From Paenibacillus sp. FSL R10-2734 (GTDB lineage: Bacteria > Bacillota > Bacilli > Paenibacillales > Paenibacillaceae): a DNA stretch of 64,000 nucleotides. Location of the stretch: contig NZ_CP150170.1 in assembly GCF_037963865.1 (NCBI RefSeq), positions 4,898,001-4,962,000 on the forward strand. The letters are read 5' to 3'. The notes below the pieces were generated by a model. It had not been told where the DNA came from, ran no database searches, and saw only the letters and a program-made list of their open reading frames with translations. This document shows positions 9,097 through 18,165 of this stretch, piece by piece (position 1 is the stretch's first letter; every line of letters starts with the position of its first letter). The translations under genes and the position numbers were made by a program.

Positions 9097-10983
9097 ATGG
9101 CATTAGACGGCATTGTTACCCGAGCTATCGTGCACGAATTGCAATCATTCATAGGTGCGCGCATTGGCAAAATATATCAACCGAACAACCACGATCTTAT
9201 CTTCAATCTGCGGGGCGCCGGTGGTGGCGGCAAGCTATTGCTCTCTGCTAATCCGACATATCCGCGTCTTCATCTTACAGAAAGAAGCAGCATAAACCCT
9301 TCAGAAGCCCCTATGTTCTGCATGCTTATGCGCAAGCACTGTGAAGGTGGAACGATCGAGAGTATCACCCAGGTAGGCATGGAACGAATTATTCACATAA
9401 CTGTTAAGACTAGAGATGAGCTTGGAGACGTCTCGGCCAAAAGGATCATCATAGAGCTCATGGGTCGTCATAGTAACATCATCCTTACAGAGCTGAGCAC
9501 TGGAACAATCATAGACGGCATTCATCATGTTACTCCATCGATCAGTAGCTACCGGATCGTAATGCCCGGCGTCGCCTACACAGAACCCCCTCAGCAGCAT
9601 AAGCTGAACCCTCTGGATATCGGCAAAGAACAATTTCTCAATTTGATCTCGGCCGCAGAAGAAGCTGCACTGATAGAGGTTGTTGAGGAAGAAGCTGAAC
9701 CAGAAGAAATCATTGAAGGTGAGCTTGCTAACCTGATCACAAAAGAAGAAGTAGAGCCGAAGCCTGACGGTTCAGGCGGTCCTTCCCCTTCAGCTGATCC
9801 CGTAGGCTGGATGGTACATGCTTTCAGCGGAATGAGCCCACTTGTTGCTGGTGAGATTGCTCTTCGTCTCAGAAATGCTCTAGCAGACGATACACTGGGA
9901 TCTACTGCAGAGTTTTCAACAAAGTTATGGGATGCTTTCCAATCTGTAATGGGACCTGTACGCAATTGCGAATTCTCTTCTGTTGCAGGTGCGAATGCGA
10001 AAGGGAAGATGATTTTTTCTGCGATTCCATTAACTCTATTGGGTGAAAATGCGAAGCAATATAACTCAATCAGTGAATGTATGGAGGACTATTACGGAGA
10101 TAAGGCCGAACGAGATACGGTAAAGCAACGGGTAAGTGATTTGATCCGTTTCCTTAGCAACGAACGTAGCAAAAACGTTAAGAAGCTTGCCAATCTACAG
10201 AAGGATCTAGACGAAGCGCAAGACGCAGATCGCTACCGCATTTGGGGTGAGTTGCTATTCGCGTCGTTACATGCCGTTTCCAAAGGAGATAAAGAAGCCT
10301 CGTTAGTTAATTATTATGATGAAAATCAGGCTGAAATGGTCATTCCTCTCGACCCATTATTAAGCCCTTCGGATAACGCACAACGTTATTTTAAAAAGTA
10401 CAACAAATATAAGAACAGCCTGCTTGTCATTAATGAGCAGTTGATTAAGACCCATGAGGAAATCTCCTACATGGAAAGTTTGCTTCAGCAGCTTGCTCAT
10501 GCCTCACTGAATGACATTGAGGAAATCCGCGATGAACTTGTAAGTCAAGGTTATCTACGCGACCGAAGCAAAAAAGGCAAGAAGAAGAAAAAAGCAATCA
10601 GACCCACATTGCAGGTCTTCACCTCGTCTGAAGGCATCGACATTTATGTCGGCAAAAACAATTTACAGAACGAATATGTCACCAATCGACTGGCCTCCCC
10701 CAATGATACATGGCTGCATACCAAGGATATCCCTGGTTCTCACGTGGTCATCCGAAGTGAGGAGTTTGGAGATGCAACGCTTGAAGAAGCCGCTCAACTC
10801 GCCGCTTATTTCAGCCAAGCCAAACAGTCCAGCAGTGTCCCTGTGGATTGTACATTGATCCGCTATGTACGTAAACCTAGCGGCTCCAAGCCGGGTTTTG
10901 TGATCTATGATCATCAGAAGACTTTGTTTGTAACACCGGATGAGGATCGCATTAAGAGTCTCCCAAATACGTTGAAAAGCTAA
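9097..10983 (+). CDS. rqcH: Rqc2 homologue RqcH (NFACT family), ribosome quality control
   Basis: 628 residues. The N-terminal NFACT-N domain starts MALDGIVTRAIVHEL, a middle region (about 330-470) is rich in coiled coil, and a C-terminal NFACT-R domain (about 505-600) contains NDTWLHTKDIPGSHVVIR. RqcH binds stalled 50S subunits and, with tRNA-Ala, adds alanine tails to stuck nascent chains; older annotations call it fibronectin-binding protein. A low-complexity acidic/proline segment (about 185-240, many Glu, then GSGGPSPSADP) makes it longer than I recall for the Bacillus protein (about 570). The gene has a GGCGACAGGAG leader and a strong terminator. Divergent from the calcium pump gene. 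Confidence 0.93.
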   Translation: MALDGIVTRAIVHELQSFIGARIGKIYQPNNHDLIFNLRGAGGGGKLLLSANPTYPRLHLTERSSINPSEAPMFCMLMRKHCEGGTIESITQVGMERIIHITVKTRDELGDVSAKRIIIELMGRHSNIILTELSTGTIIDGIHHVTPSISSYRIVMPGVAYTEPPQQHKLNPLDIGKEQFLNLISAAEEAALIEVVEEEAEPEEIIEGELANLITKEEVEPKPDGSGGPSPSADPVGWMVHAFSGMSPLVAGEIALRLRNALADDTLGSTAEFSTKLWDAFQSVMGPVRNCEFSSVAGANAKGKMIFSAIPLTLLGENAKQYNSISECMEDYYGDKAERDTVKQRVSDLIRFLSNERSKNVKKLANLQKDLDEAQDADRYRIWGELLFASLHAVSKGDKEASLVNYYDENQAEMVIPLDPLLSPSDNAQRYFKKYNKYKNSLLVINEQLIKTHEEISYMESLLQQLAHASLNDIEEIRDELVSQGYLRDRSKKGKKKKKAIRPTLQVFTSSEGIDIYVGKNNLQNEYVTNRLASPNDTWLHTKDIPGSHVVIRSEEFGDATLEEAAQLAAYFSQAKQSSSVPVDCTLIRYVRKPSGSKPGFVIYDHQKTLFVTPDEDRIKSLPNTLKS

Positions 10984-10994
10984 ATAACACAAAG

Positions 10995-11033
10995 AACCGG
11001 TTGTCGTCCTGATATGGATGACAACCGGTTTTC
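10995..11033 (+). terminator. Rho-independent terminator of rqcH
   Basis: An 11-bp stem (AACCGGTTGTC / GACAACCGGTT) with a loop of about 14 bases, ending in TTTTC, 12 bases after the rqcH stop. The A-containing left flank may let it work for the leftward PHP gene as well. Confidence 0.8.
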
Positions 11034-11079
11034 TCATCTCGGCAAGAATTTGATTTGATTTGAACAGCATGTCAACAAG

Positions 11080-11967
11080 CTACTTCAACTGATCCAGTAC
11101 ATTAGCAGAAACCGTAACACTTCCGATATCTCCATGGAATATAACGCCTTGGCGGGCACCATGAAAATCTGAGCCCCCAGTTATAATCAAGCTATATTCT
11201 TCAGCCATGGTTAGGTAACGCTCTGAATCAGCGGGTTCATGATCCGAGTGATAGACCTCAATCCCTTTAAAAGCACCCCGCTCTAATATTCCTCGTACCA
11301 ACTGATCATCACCGTACAGACCTGGATGGGCTAACACAGGAGAACCACCTGCCTCGGAGATCCAATCACAGGCTTCCTCGGGCGTAATTCGTGGAGGTGA
11401 CACATAAGCTGCCGCACCTTCGGCTAAATACTTGTTGAAGGCATCTCTCATATCAGTAGCCGCTCCAAGACGAACCAGCTCATCAGCAATATGCGGTCTG
11501 CCAATGCTTTCGTCAGGCTTCAGCTCCCGTCCTATCCCTGCAATAACCTTGTCCAAGGTAATGGATATCCCAAGGCTTCGCAGCTTAGAGATTATCGCTT
11601 CATTCCTAAGTGCCCGGGTATCTCTTAGCCCTTCCAAGCGGGAGAGAAATCGTTCATTCTCAGGATCAACATAGTAGCCAAGCACGTGAATGTCTTTACC
11701 ACCGGCACGAGTGCTGATTTCTACACCTGGTACAACAGCGATTCCGTACTTCTCTCCTGCTTCGCAGGCTTCCTTCACGCCGGCCACAGTATCATGGTCC
11801 GTAATGGCAACAGCGATTAGTCCCTTCTCCTTTGCCAGCCGTACATTTTCCTCCGGTGGTTGCATACCGTCAGATGCTTGTGTATGGGTATGGAGGTCGC
11901 ATCGTCCGTCACCAACACGCTCCGTTCCGTCTTCCTTCATTTCATCTAGTCTTGTTTCAGTCTCCAT
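11080..11967 (-). CDS. PHP-domain phosphoesterase
   Basis: About 295 residues from the ATG at 11967 (GAGGTG 6-7 bases upstream; a GTG three codons earlier overlaps that site). The N-terminal motif DLHTHTQASDG and then ITDHDTVAG are the metal-binding signatures of the PHP superfamily. Later histidines occur in HPGLYGD, YHSDHEP and GGSDFHG. The arrangement fits the family that includes 3',5'-nucleotide bisphosphate phosphatases and the 5'-3' exoribonuclease RNase AM/YciV. The substrate is not certain. It is the last leftward gene before rqcH and is followed upstream by a LysR regulator 53 bp away. Confidence 0.85.
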   Translation of the reverse strand: METETRLDEMKEDGTERVGDGRCDLHTHTQASDGMQPPEENVRLAKEKGLIAVAITDHDTVAGVKEACEAGEKYGIAVVPGVEISTRAGGKDIHVLGYYVDPENERFLSRLEGLRDTRALRNEAIISKLRSLGISITLDKVIAGIGRELKPDESIGRPHIADELVRLGAATDMRDAFNKYLAEGAAAYVSPPRITPEEACDWISEAGGSPVLAHPGLYGDDQLVRGILERGAFKGIEVYHSDHEPADSERYLTMAEEYSLIITGGSDFHGARQGVIFHGDIGSVTVSANVLDQLK

Positions 11968-12020
11968 TTCTATCACCTCTATTGCTAGTTTCTAAGTTTT
12001 CGTCCTTTAGTCATCAATCT

Positions 12021-12920
12021 TCAGTTATCATTTGAATGCTCGCGCAAAAAAGTCAGGAATGTCACTGCAGAAATCGGCAGCAATGTCGATTTTAAATGAA
12101 TAGCGTAGAACTGCCTTTTAAATGAGGCATCCGAAATATTCACAATTTTCAGAAGTCCAAGCGCCACCTCATGTTTAACAGAAGAGGTCGAAATGATCGT
12201 AATTCCAAGACCCGCCTCCACTGCCGACTTCACAGCACCCGTACTACCCAGCTCCATCACTATTTTCATAATTCCAGGATCAAGCCCCTTCGAAAACAGC
12301 TGCTCTTCCATGACACGCCGCGTTCCTGAGCCCTGCTCACGCAGTACGAAAGGATGCTGAAGCACATCCTCCAAAGTTACCACTTGCTGCTCTGCAAGCG
12401 GATGATCATGAGGTACGATCAACTTCAGCTCATCGCCCATCACCGGCTCGATCACCATATCAGGATGTGTCACTGGCGCTTCAATTAAACCAAAGTTAAG
12501 CTGATGCTTAAGGATTTCCTCCATAATTTGTGAGGTATTCATGACTTTCATCATGATTGAAATGTTCGGATATTGCTTCCCAAAAGGGCCTAACAGCCGT
12601 GGCAGCACGTACTCCCCAATGGTAAGACTAGCCCCAAGCTGCAGACGACCCTCCAGCATATGCGTAAACGCCGACATCGCTTGATCCGTCTCACGCATCA
12701 ATTGAATACTGCGCAGCGCGTATGGCATTAAGGTATGACCTGCTTCGGAGAGCATTATTTTTTTGGTAGAACGATTGAAGAGCTTGGTTCCAAAATAATC
12801 CTCTAACGCCTGTACTTGCATGGTCACTGCCGGTTGAGTCATATGTAGTGTCTGCGCCGCCGCCGAAAAGCTTCCCCGCTCTAAGACAGTATAAAATATA
12901 TGTAACTGATGAAAGTTCAT
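12021..12920 (-). CDS. LysR-family transcriptional regulator
   Basis: 299 residues from the ATG at 12920, chosen because AAGGAG lies 9 bases before it; an upstream in-frame TTG abuts the site. The N-terminal winged helix-turn-helix (about 4-62: FSAAAQTLHMTQPAVTMQVQ) and the periplasmic-binding-like effector domain (about 90-295) match the family. The protein resembles the CysL/YwfK group, but the effector is unknown. LysR genes usually control a divergent neighbour; here the upstream gene is also leftward and unrelated in appearance, so the target is not obvious. Confidence 0.88.
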   Translation of the reverse strand: MNFHQLHIFYTVLERGSFSAAAQTLHMTQPAVTMQVQALEDYFGTKLFNRSTKKIMLSEAGHTLMPYALRSIQLMRETDQAMSAFTHMLEGRLQLGASLTIGEYVLPRLLGPFGKQYPNISIMMKVMNTSQIMEEILKHQLNFGLIEAPVTHPDMVIEPVMGDELKLIVPHDHPLAEQQVVTLEDVLQHPFVLREQGSGTRRVMEEQLFSKGLDPGIMKIVMELGSTGAVKSAVEAGLGITIISTSSVKHEVALGLLKIVNISDASFKRQFYAIHLKSTLLPISAVTFLTFLREHSNDN

Positions 12921-12998
12921 GCTCTGCAACTCCTTGTGCTATCTGTAGAAGAAATTTAAGGATTATGTATGGTATTCAACTTTTACTTCCTATATTTT

Positions 12999-13029
12999 CA
13001 AAAAGGACATGCAGCCACCGCCGCATGCC
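12999..13029 (-). terminator. Probable terminator of the leftward gene at 13050
   Basis: On the minus strand GGCATGC and GCATGTCC can pair around a GC-rich loop and are followed by TTTTT. The stem is short, with one wobble pair. Confidence 0.45.
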
Positions 13030-13049
13030 TTCTGTCCGTTCGTTATAAA

Positions 13050-13496
13050 CTATTTGCGTTTGCGCTTCTTCTTCGTTAGCTTAGTGCGGCGGGAAATACG
13101 CAGCATCGAAAAGTAAGTCTTCAAATCTCTTAACTGTGGTGTCTCAGAGATCCTTCCAAGAAACGAAACGATGATCATAGCATATAATGGCTGACCTGAA
13201 ATATCTTTCTCACCTGTCAATTCCGTGAACTCAGCGATTACTACAGCGTCATCGTCAATTAAATATGCGTTAAAATCACTGTCTGAAAAGGGCTTGAGCC
13301 GATTCTGCATTAGGCACTGCCACATCCATGCGGCGACCTCTTCGTCATTGTTTACACCTTTATTGATCCGGTCCAAATAACGACTCTTCGCATGATTTGT
13401 TATAACGATATCGGCGACCCTGTAGTCGTTCAGCATGATGTGGAAGGGCTCGTAAGTGCTGGGCCAATCCGTCCCTTTGTTGCGCATCATCATCAC
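13050..13496 (-). CDS. Conserved-looking protein of unknown function
   Basis: 148 residues, with GGTGGAG before a run of ATG codons that gives MMMMRN. No signal peptide or membrane segment. The protein has an ITNHAKSRYLDRI segment (about 33-45), a mixed alpha/beta centre with VVIAEF and AMIIVSFLGRI, and a very basic tail (RISRRTKLTKKKRKRK) suggesting nucleic-acid binding. I do not recognise the family. It lies between a LysR gene and ylbG on the same strand, but terminators on both sides suggest a single-gene unit. Confidence 0.65.
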   Translation of the reverse strand: MMMMRNKGTDWPSTYEPFHIMLNDYRVADIVITNHAKSRYLDRINKGVNNDEEVAAWMWQCLMQNRLKPFSDSDFNAYLIDDDAVVIAEFTELTGEKDISGQPLYAMIIVSFLGRISETPQLRDLKTYFSMLRISRRTKLTKKKRKRK

Positions 13497-13609
13497 ACTC
13501 CACCATAAGGGTCTTTGTATGCACTTAATGTTGTCATCTTACCTCATTGCAGAAAGTTGTACAAGTTCCAGGGAGCGAGAGAAACGGCGTTTACTCGAGA
13601 TCTGCGCAT

Positions 13610-13640
13610 AAAAAAACAGGCGCTGCTTAAGCACCTGTTC
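13610..13640 (-). terminator. Terminator of ylbG
   Basis: Minus-strand hairpin AACAGG..GC-TTAA-GC..CCTGTT followed by TTTTT, a few bases after the ylbG stop. Confidence 0.65.
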
Positions 13641-13651
13641 ATCTCCTAGAA

Positions 13652-13915
13652 TTACATACCGTAATTACGGGACTTGTCCGGTCCATTACTGGTATACTCT
13701 GTCTTAATTTCGTTACGATAGGATCTTTCTATCTTACGAACGTAGGAGAGTCTGCGGACATTCTTCATAACTTCCTCGGCACGTTCCGCATTTACATACA
13801 TCACTGCATAATGCATTTTCCGAGAAACATAGTGTAGTGTTCCGTATTTCTCAAGGTTACGTGCCGCCTTAACGTCACTTACCCAAATGATGTATCCTGT
13901 TCGTTCCGCAAACAT
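13652..13915 (-). CDS. ylbG: YlbG-family protein (DUF2129)
   Basis: 87 residues. The sequence ERTGYIIWVSDVKAARNLEKYG, then LHYVSRKMHYAVMYVN and the closing PDKSRNYG, parallels B. subtilis YlbG (UPF0298) along its whole length. The function is unknown. It follows ylbF by 41 bp on the same strand, as in Bacillus, so the two are probably co-transcribed. Small soluble protein with no cysteines or membrane segments. Confidence 0.9.
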   Translation of the reverse strand: MFAERTGYIIWVSDVKAARNLEKYGTLHYVSRKMHYAVMYVNAERAEEVMKNVRRLSYVRKIERSYRNEIKTEYTSNGPDKSRNYGM

Positions 13916-13956
13916 AAGCTAAACCGCCTTTCTCTCTCTAAGTCCCTATGGGAAGC

Positions 13957-14394
13957 TTATCCGCAGGAGCATTTTCCCCCGCTGCCGCATCCACCTTTAG
14001 GGGAAGGATCATTACTTGGTACTTTAATGCTATCCGATACTGAAAAAGCAATCGCTTCCGACATGGAATGCAGAATGTCATCGAGAGTCTTCTCTGCCTG
14101 CTTGAACTGCACGACCTCTTCAAACTTCTCCAATTCCGCTTCCACAGCCGCAACCTCATCCTTCGCTGAATGATAGTTCGGATGAAAATGTCCGAATCGC
14201 TGTGTTTCTTCAAACAACTCCTTCTTAGTCTGAAGTCGTTTGACCATGGCCTGAATTTCTGGGTTCGAATCAACCCGTCCTTTCCAGTATAAGTAATCCG
14301 ACACCTCGGCGGATTGATTAATCATATCGCCTAATTCATAGGCGTATGTCAGCACTTCAGCCATATCGACCGTATTTAATTCCGCTACGCTCAT
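13957..14394 (-). CDS. ylbF: YlbF/RicF, Y-complex (RicAFT) subunit
   Basis: 145 residues, predominantly helical in about 10-115 as in the Com_YlbF fold, followed by a glycine/cysteine tail with Cys136, Cys142 and Cys144. In B. subtilis YlbF (RicF) forms a complex with YmcA (RicA) and YaaT (RicT) that carries iron-sulphur clusters and controls RNase Y-dependent maturation, biofilm formation, competence and sporulation. The C-terminal cysteines visible here fit that cluster-binding role. It is upstream of ylbG in the same direction and 20 bp from the helicase-partner gene, so read-through from the XPB operon is possible. Confidence 0.92.
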   Translation of the reverse strand: MSVAELNTVDMAEVLTYAYELGDMINQSAEVSDYLYWKGRVDSNPEIQAMVKRLQTKKELFEETQRFGHFHPNYHSAKDEVAAVEAELEKFEEVVQFKQAEKTLDDILHSMSEAIAFSVSDSIKVPSNDPSPKGGCGSGGKCSCG

Positions 14395-14414
14395 GAACTC
14401 AGCTCTTTTCTTCG

Positions 14415-16340
14415 TTAAAGTTCTACCGATTCAGTAGACTTTTCTATCATAACATAATCACTCGCTTCAGCAGAAGAGGAATTTCTTCGCCATTTGGGAA
14501 TAACTAACTGCATTTCCTTCCAGTCTTCAGGAGTCAGCTCTATTTCTTCAACCATTCCACCATCGTCACACAGCAGATGCCCTGCTACTTTCCAGGGATT
14601 CCCTTTAATTCGGTAGGGGATGAAATCTAACATTTGATCCTTTAAGGAAAAGCGCACCTTGATTCCCCATTTCAGTCCTTGCTCCATTACTTTCTGCGCT
14701 GTTGAGCTATGATAATGACGCCACTCCTTGCTCCAGATCTGTGGCACATTTTCAACACCTAACAAGATATCCTCCTCCTCCTCAGGAGAAATGACAGGTA
14801 GTTTTAGGAAGGGATTCCCGCTGCGAAGCAGTCTTAACTTTGAATTCAGTACTGGGATTGAATACATATCTTGCTGGGTCTCTGCAACTTGTTGAAATGA
14901 AGTCCAATTAGCGTCCGCGTCCTCCTCACATCCTCCAATCATCCTAGAAGGGGCTAACCCCGCTAATAACAATTCCTTACGTATCTGCTCCATAGACTCC
15001 GGAGATACAAGGAAATGCAGCGGTCCGATACGCTTAAGGCTGTCCTGCAGACGCGGATGGGCTGCGATAGCCGCTCCATCCTCTTCCGTCTGGCAAGTCA
15101 ACAGAATCACTTCTGAGAGTGATGTACGACCAATGCTTTTTCCCCATTGCTCTAAAGACAGCTCCACCACAGATGGCAGACCGCCCAGTGCATGATCACC
15201 AATCCAGGCAATCGCTTTCTCTGGAGGCATCCCTCGCTCTGATGCATGCACTAGCATCTCTCGGGTTAACCGGAAGCTCCACATCGTATCCGTTTGTAGT
15301 AATTCAGCACAACCGGCTAAAGTCCAGCGCACAGTGTAGGGAACATCCGGTGGAATCAAGACCTCAAAATCGGGCTGCACAATAAAAAGCGCATTCGAAT
15401 TCACAGCCACTGATTCAGGAAGTGACTCGCCACCCGATAACAAACTCGGTTTTGCAGCAGTCCAGCGAAAACACTGGATACCCTCAGGCGTTTTCCCCAA
15501 TTCGCACCACCCAAAGCCTGTTAGCATACGAAGCCAGTGCATGCTTGATTGTTCCAGCTCATTTCTGGCAACCATTCCGGTTAGATTCATGTCTGCCATC
15601 CAGTCCAGAAGCTCAGGCAACGCCGTCCATTTCTCCGGTACAAAATCAGCGCTGGATATCAAATAGCGAAAATGCTGATCGGCAGGTTCAATGGTCCCAA
15701 AACGATTCATGACAATTCCATACAGAATGTCAGTCATCCTTGTCTCGGGAAGCTGCAACCAACGTTCCAGCATATCCTTATCGAGCTTATAACCTGTATT
15801 CAGTTTGTTGATCAGCCCAAGATACAGCATGATATCTACTGCAAGAACCACTGACAGAGTATTCATTTCATCCGAAGGAGATTCCATAGCGAGTCCTAGC
15901 AAATGCTCCTCCCGATAAGAAAGCTGTGCAGCTAAGCGATTCAAATTCTTTTTATGGATGATTCCTTTGGCAGTCAAAGGAAGTCCTTCGCGAGCGGTAA
16001 ACAGCAAGGCCCGAAACAGATCTACTGCCAGTCCAGCACCCGCCTCCATAGTTAGATTCACTGAATAGCCCTCACTGAACTTCGGTTGGTATGGGAAAAA
16101 TTCTTGTTCTAGAGCTGGCAGTTGTTCAACTGGAATCTGGTACAGCTTCTCCCCCAATATTTTATGCCTCGCAGTTAGCAGCCCTGCGCGCCGCAGTTCA
16201 TTCATTGCAAGCTTTTGCTCTGCCCGACAGAGCGTCGTAGGGCGCAAACGCTCTTCCTTCCCTTCTTCAAAGGGCAGGGCCGCGTAAGCAGCACATAATC
16301 GCTTTAACACCTCTAACGCTTCCAACGATAGCTGGTTCAA
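14415..16340 (-). CDS. XPB-associated protein with helicase XPB/Ssl2 N-terminal-like domain (Helicase_C_3)
   Basis: About 641 residues from a TTG at 16340 that overlaps the stop of the XPB gene (TTGA) and has GAGAGGAG 11 bases upstream; a GTG at 16364 is an alternative. No Walker motifs are present, so it is not itself a helicase. A segment around residues 325-465 (FIVQPDFEVLIPPD, then LLQTDTMWSFRLT) corresponds to the Helicase_C_3 domain named from the XPB N-terminus. The overlap with xpb implies coupled translation and a complex or shared DNA-repair role. The exact biochemical function of this family is not known to me. Confidence 0.8.
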   Translation of the reverse strand: MNQLSLEALEVLKRLCAAYAALPFEEGKEERLRPTTLCRAEQKLAMNELRRAGLLTARHKILGEKLYQIPVEQLPALEQEFFPYQPKFSEGYSVNLTMEAGAGLAVDLFRALLFTAREGLPLTAKGIIHKKNLNRLAAQLSYREEHLLGLAMESPSDEMNTLSVVLAVDIMLYLGLINKLNTGYKLDKDMLERWLQLPETRMTDILYGIVMNRFGTIEPADQHFRYLISSADFVPEKWTALPELLDWMADMNLTGMVARNELEQSSMHWLRMLTGFGWCELGKTPEGIQCFRWTAAKPSLLSGGESLPESVAVNSNALFIVQPDFEVLIPPDVPYTVRWTLAGCAELLQTDTMWSFRLTREMLVHASERGMPPEKAIAWIGDHALGGLPSVVELSLEQWGKSIGRTSLSEVILLTCQTEEDGAAIAAHPRLQDSLKRIGPLHFLVSPESMEQIRKELLLAGLAPSRMIGGCEEDADANWTSFQQVAETQQDMYSIPVLNSKLRLLRSGNPFLKLPVISPEEEEDILLGVENVPQIWSKEWRHYHSSTAQKVMEQGLKWGIKVRFSLKDQMLDFIPYRIKGNPWKVAGHLLCDDGGMVEEIELTPEDWKEMQLVIPKWRRNSSSAEASDYVMIEKSTESVEL

Positions 16341-18049
16341 TGGATTGTTCGCTCCTCTCCACACGGCATCTTTTTAACGACATATTCATAACCCTGCTCT
16401 GTCAAAAACATCCGGCGGCGCATAGCGAAGTCCTGCTCCCGGCTATCTTCGGATACCAAAGTATAGAAGTGGGCTTTGTTCTCACCCGCTTTTGGACGCA
16501 GAATTCGGCCTAAACGCTGAGCTTCCTCCTGACGTGATCCAAAAGCTCCAGAAACCTCAATAGCAATCGAGGCATCTGGCAGATTCACAGCAAAGTTCGC
16601 CACCTTAGACACAACCAGCACCTGTATTATTCCCTCGTTAAAAGCTGCGTACAGCTCATCTCTTTCACGTTGCTTCGTTTTCCCGGTAATAAGAGGGGCT
16701 CCGATTACTTCCGCCAATTGAATTAATTGGTCGAGATACTGTCCAATAACCAGAACTGATGATCCTTGATGGGCTTTTAGAAGCTCGTTTACAACCTCAG
16801 CTTTGGCAGGATTGCATGAGGCCATACGAAATTTCTCTTTTGCTTCCGCATACAAGTACTTATGTCTTAGTTCAGAACTCATCGATACGATCATCTCGAC
16901 ACATTCCACCGCTGCGATCCAACCCTGCTGCTCCAGCTCCTTCCAAGGCATATCGTAACGCTTAGGCCCGATCAAAGAGAACACGTCCCCTTCCTTCCCG
17001 TCTTCCCTAACGAGAGTTGCAGTGAGACCTAATCTTCTAGTAGCCTGAATATCTGCTGTAGCCCGAAATACTGGAGCTGGAAGCAAATGGACCTCATCAT
17101 AAATAATCAAACCCCAGTTACGTTCATTGAACAGCTTCATATGGAGAAAAGGACCGCCTTTGGATTGACGATGCGTTAATATTTGATAGGTAGCTATAGT
17201 AACAGGCCGCACTTCTCTTTTTTCACCGGAATATTCACCAATACACCCATCATCCAAATCAGTTCGCTCAAGCAGCTCATCCACCCATTGCCTTACTGAG
17301 GTTGTGTTTGAAGTTAAGATCAATGTTTCACATTGTAGACTTTCAAGCACAGCTAAGCCCACTACCGTCTTACCCGCTCCACAAGGCAACACAACTACCC
17401 CGCTGCCTCCGTGCCCATCTGTCCCTTGAAATAATTGAACAGCCTCCTGCTGGTATTCACGCAATCCAAATGCTCCAGCCTCCGCTCCATCCTTTGAGTT
17501 ATTACAAGTTTCCTTCCAAGCCAAGCTTAGAGCTTGTCCCACATGATATCCAGCATAATCCAGTACAGGATAGCCTAATCTCATCATCTCTTGTTTTAAA
17601 AGCCCTCTGTACTCCGCACGGCACGAACTTTCTAGTGAATTTATTCTCTGTAAACCTAATTCCTTTAGACCTGACTCATTACTTAATTCATCCAGAAGCT
17701 CCGACGTGTCAGCCCTAAGTGTAACGACCTCATTCAGAGTCTCCTGACCGTGAAGTGTCAGTTTTCCATATCTGGACAAAAGAGTTTCGATCTCTTCTTC
17801 TAGTCCAGCGGGAACCCCCCAGCGCGCGAGTTGATGCAGACTTGAGATAATCTCCTCAGCTGAATGATTAAGCGACGCAGCATTCCAAAGTGATAAAGGT
17901 GTGATCCGATAAGTGTGGTAGGCTGGAGGGCTCTTTACGAGCTCTGCAAAGACCCCTAGCTCTTTCCTAGCCGTCTCAAAGCCGGGATGAGCGCATTCCA
18001 GAAGAATTGTCCGGTCCCTGCGCACGATGCAAGCTCCTGCTTCATTCAT
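16337..18049 (-). CDS. Bacterial XPB-type DNA helicase
   Basis: 570 residues. Superfamily 2 helicase with Walker A PCGAGKT (K227), DEVH box (318-321), the RED motif R348-E-D350 in LTATLVRED that marks XPB/ERCC3 proteins, and motif VI QRLGRILR near residue 510. The N-terminal ~190 residues would hold the damage-recognition-like region. In eukaryotes XPB unwinds DNA in transcription and nucleotide-excision repair; bacterial forms are known in mycobacteria and some Firmicutes, with a presumed repair role. The start follows GGAGGGAATGCT. It is the first gene of a two-gene operon. Confidence 0.9.
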   Translation of the reverse strand: MNEAGACIVRRDRTILLECAHPGFETARKELGVFAELVKSPPAYHTYRITPLSLWNAASLNHSAEEIISSLHQLARWGVPAGLEEEIETLLSRYGKLTLHGQETLNEVVTLRADTSELLDELSNESGLKELGLQRINSLESSCRAEYRGLLKQEMMRLGYPVLDYAGYHVGQALSLAWKETCNNSKDGAEAGAFGLREYQQEAVQLFQGTDGHGGSGVVVLPCGAGKTVVGLAVLESLQCETLILTSNTTSVRQWVDELLERTDLDDGCIGEYSGEKREVRPVTIATYQILTHRQSKGGPFLHMKLFNERNWGLIIYDEVHLLPAPVFRATADIQATRRLGLTATLVREDGKEGDVFSLIGPKRYDMPWKELEQQGWIAAVECVEMIVSMSSELRHKYLYAEAKEKFRMASCNPAKAEVVNELLKAHQGSSVLVIGQYLDQLIQLAEVIGAPLITGKTKQRERDELYAAFNEGIIQVLVVSKVANFAVNLPDASIAIEVSGAFGSRQEEAQRLGRILRPKAGENKAHFYTLVSEDSREQDFAMRRRMFLTEQGYEYVVKKMPCGEERTIH

Positions 18050-18114
18050 AGCATTCCCTCCCTAATCGTTAATTTCGTTCAAGCTTGCACTATGTAATTC
18101 TGCTATATTTGAAC

Positions 18115-18152
18115 AGGAAAAAGCCCATCCCCGCATAACGGTCATGAGCTTC
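18115..18152 (-). terminator. Terminator of the CBS-domain gene
   Basis: Minus-strand stem AAGCTCAT / ATGGGCTT (one G-T pair) with a 15-base loop, followed by TTTTTCC, just after the stop at 18166. Confidence 0.6.
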
Positions 18153-18165
18153 CCTATCTAACTAT

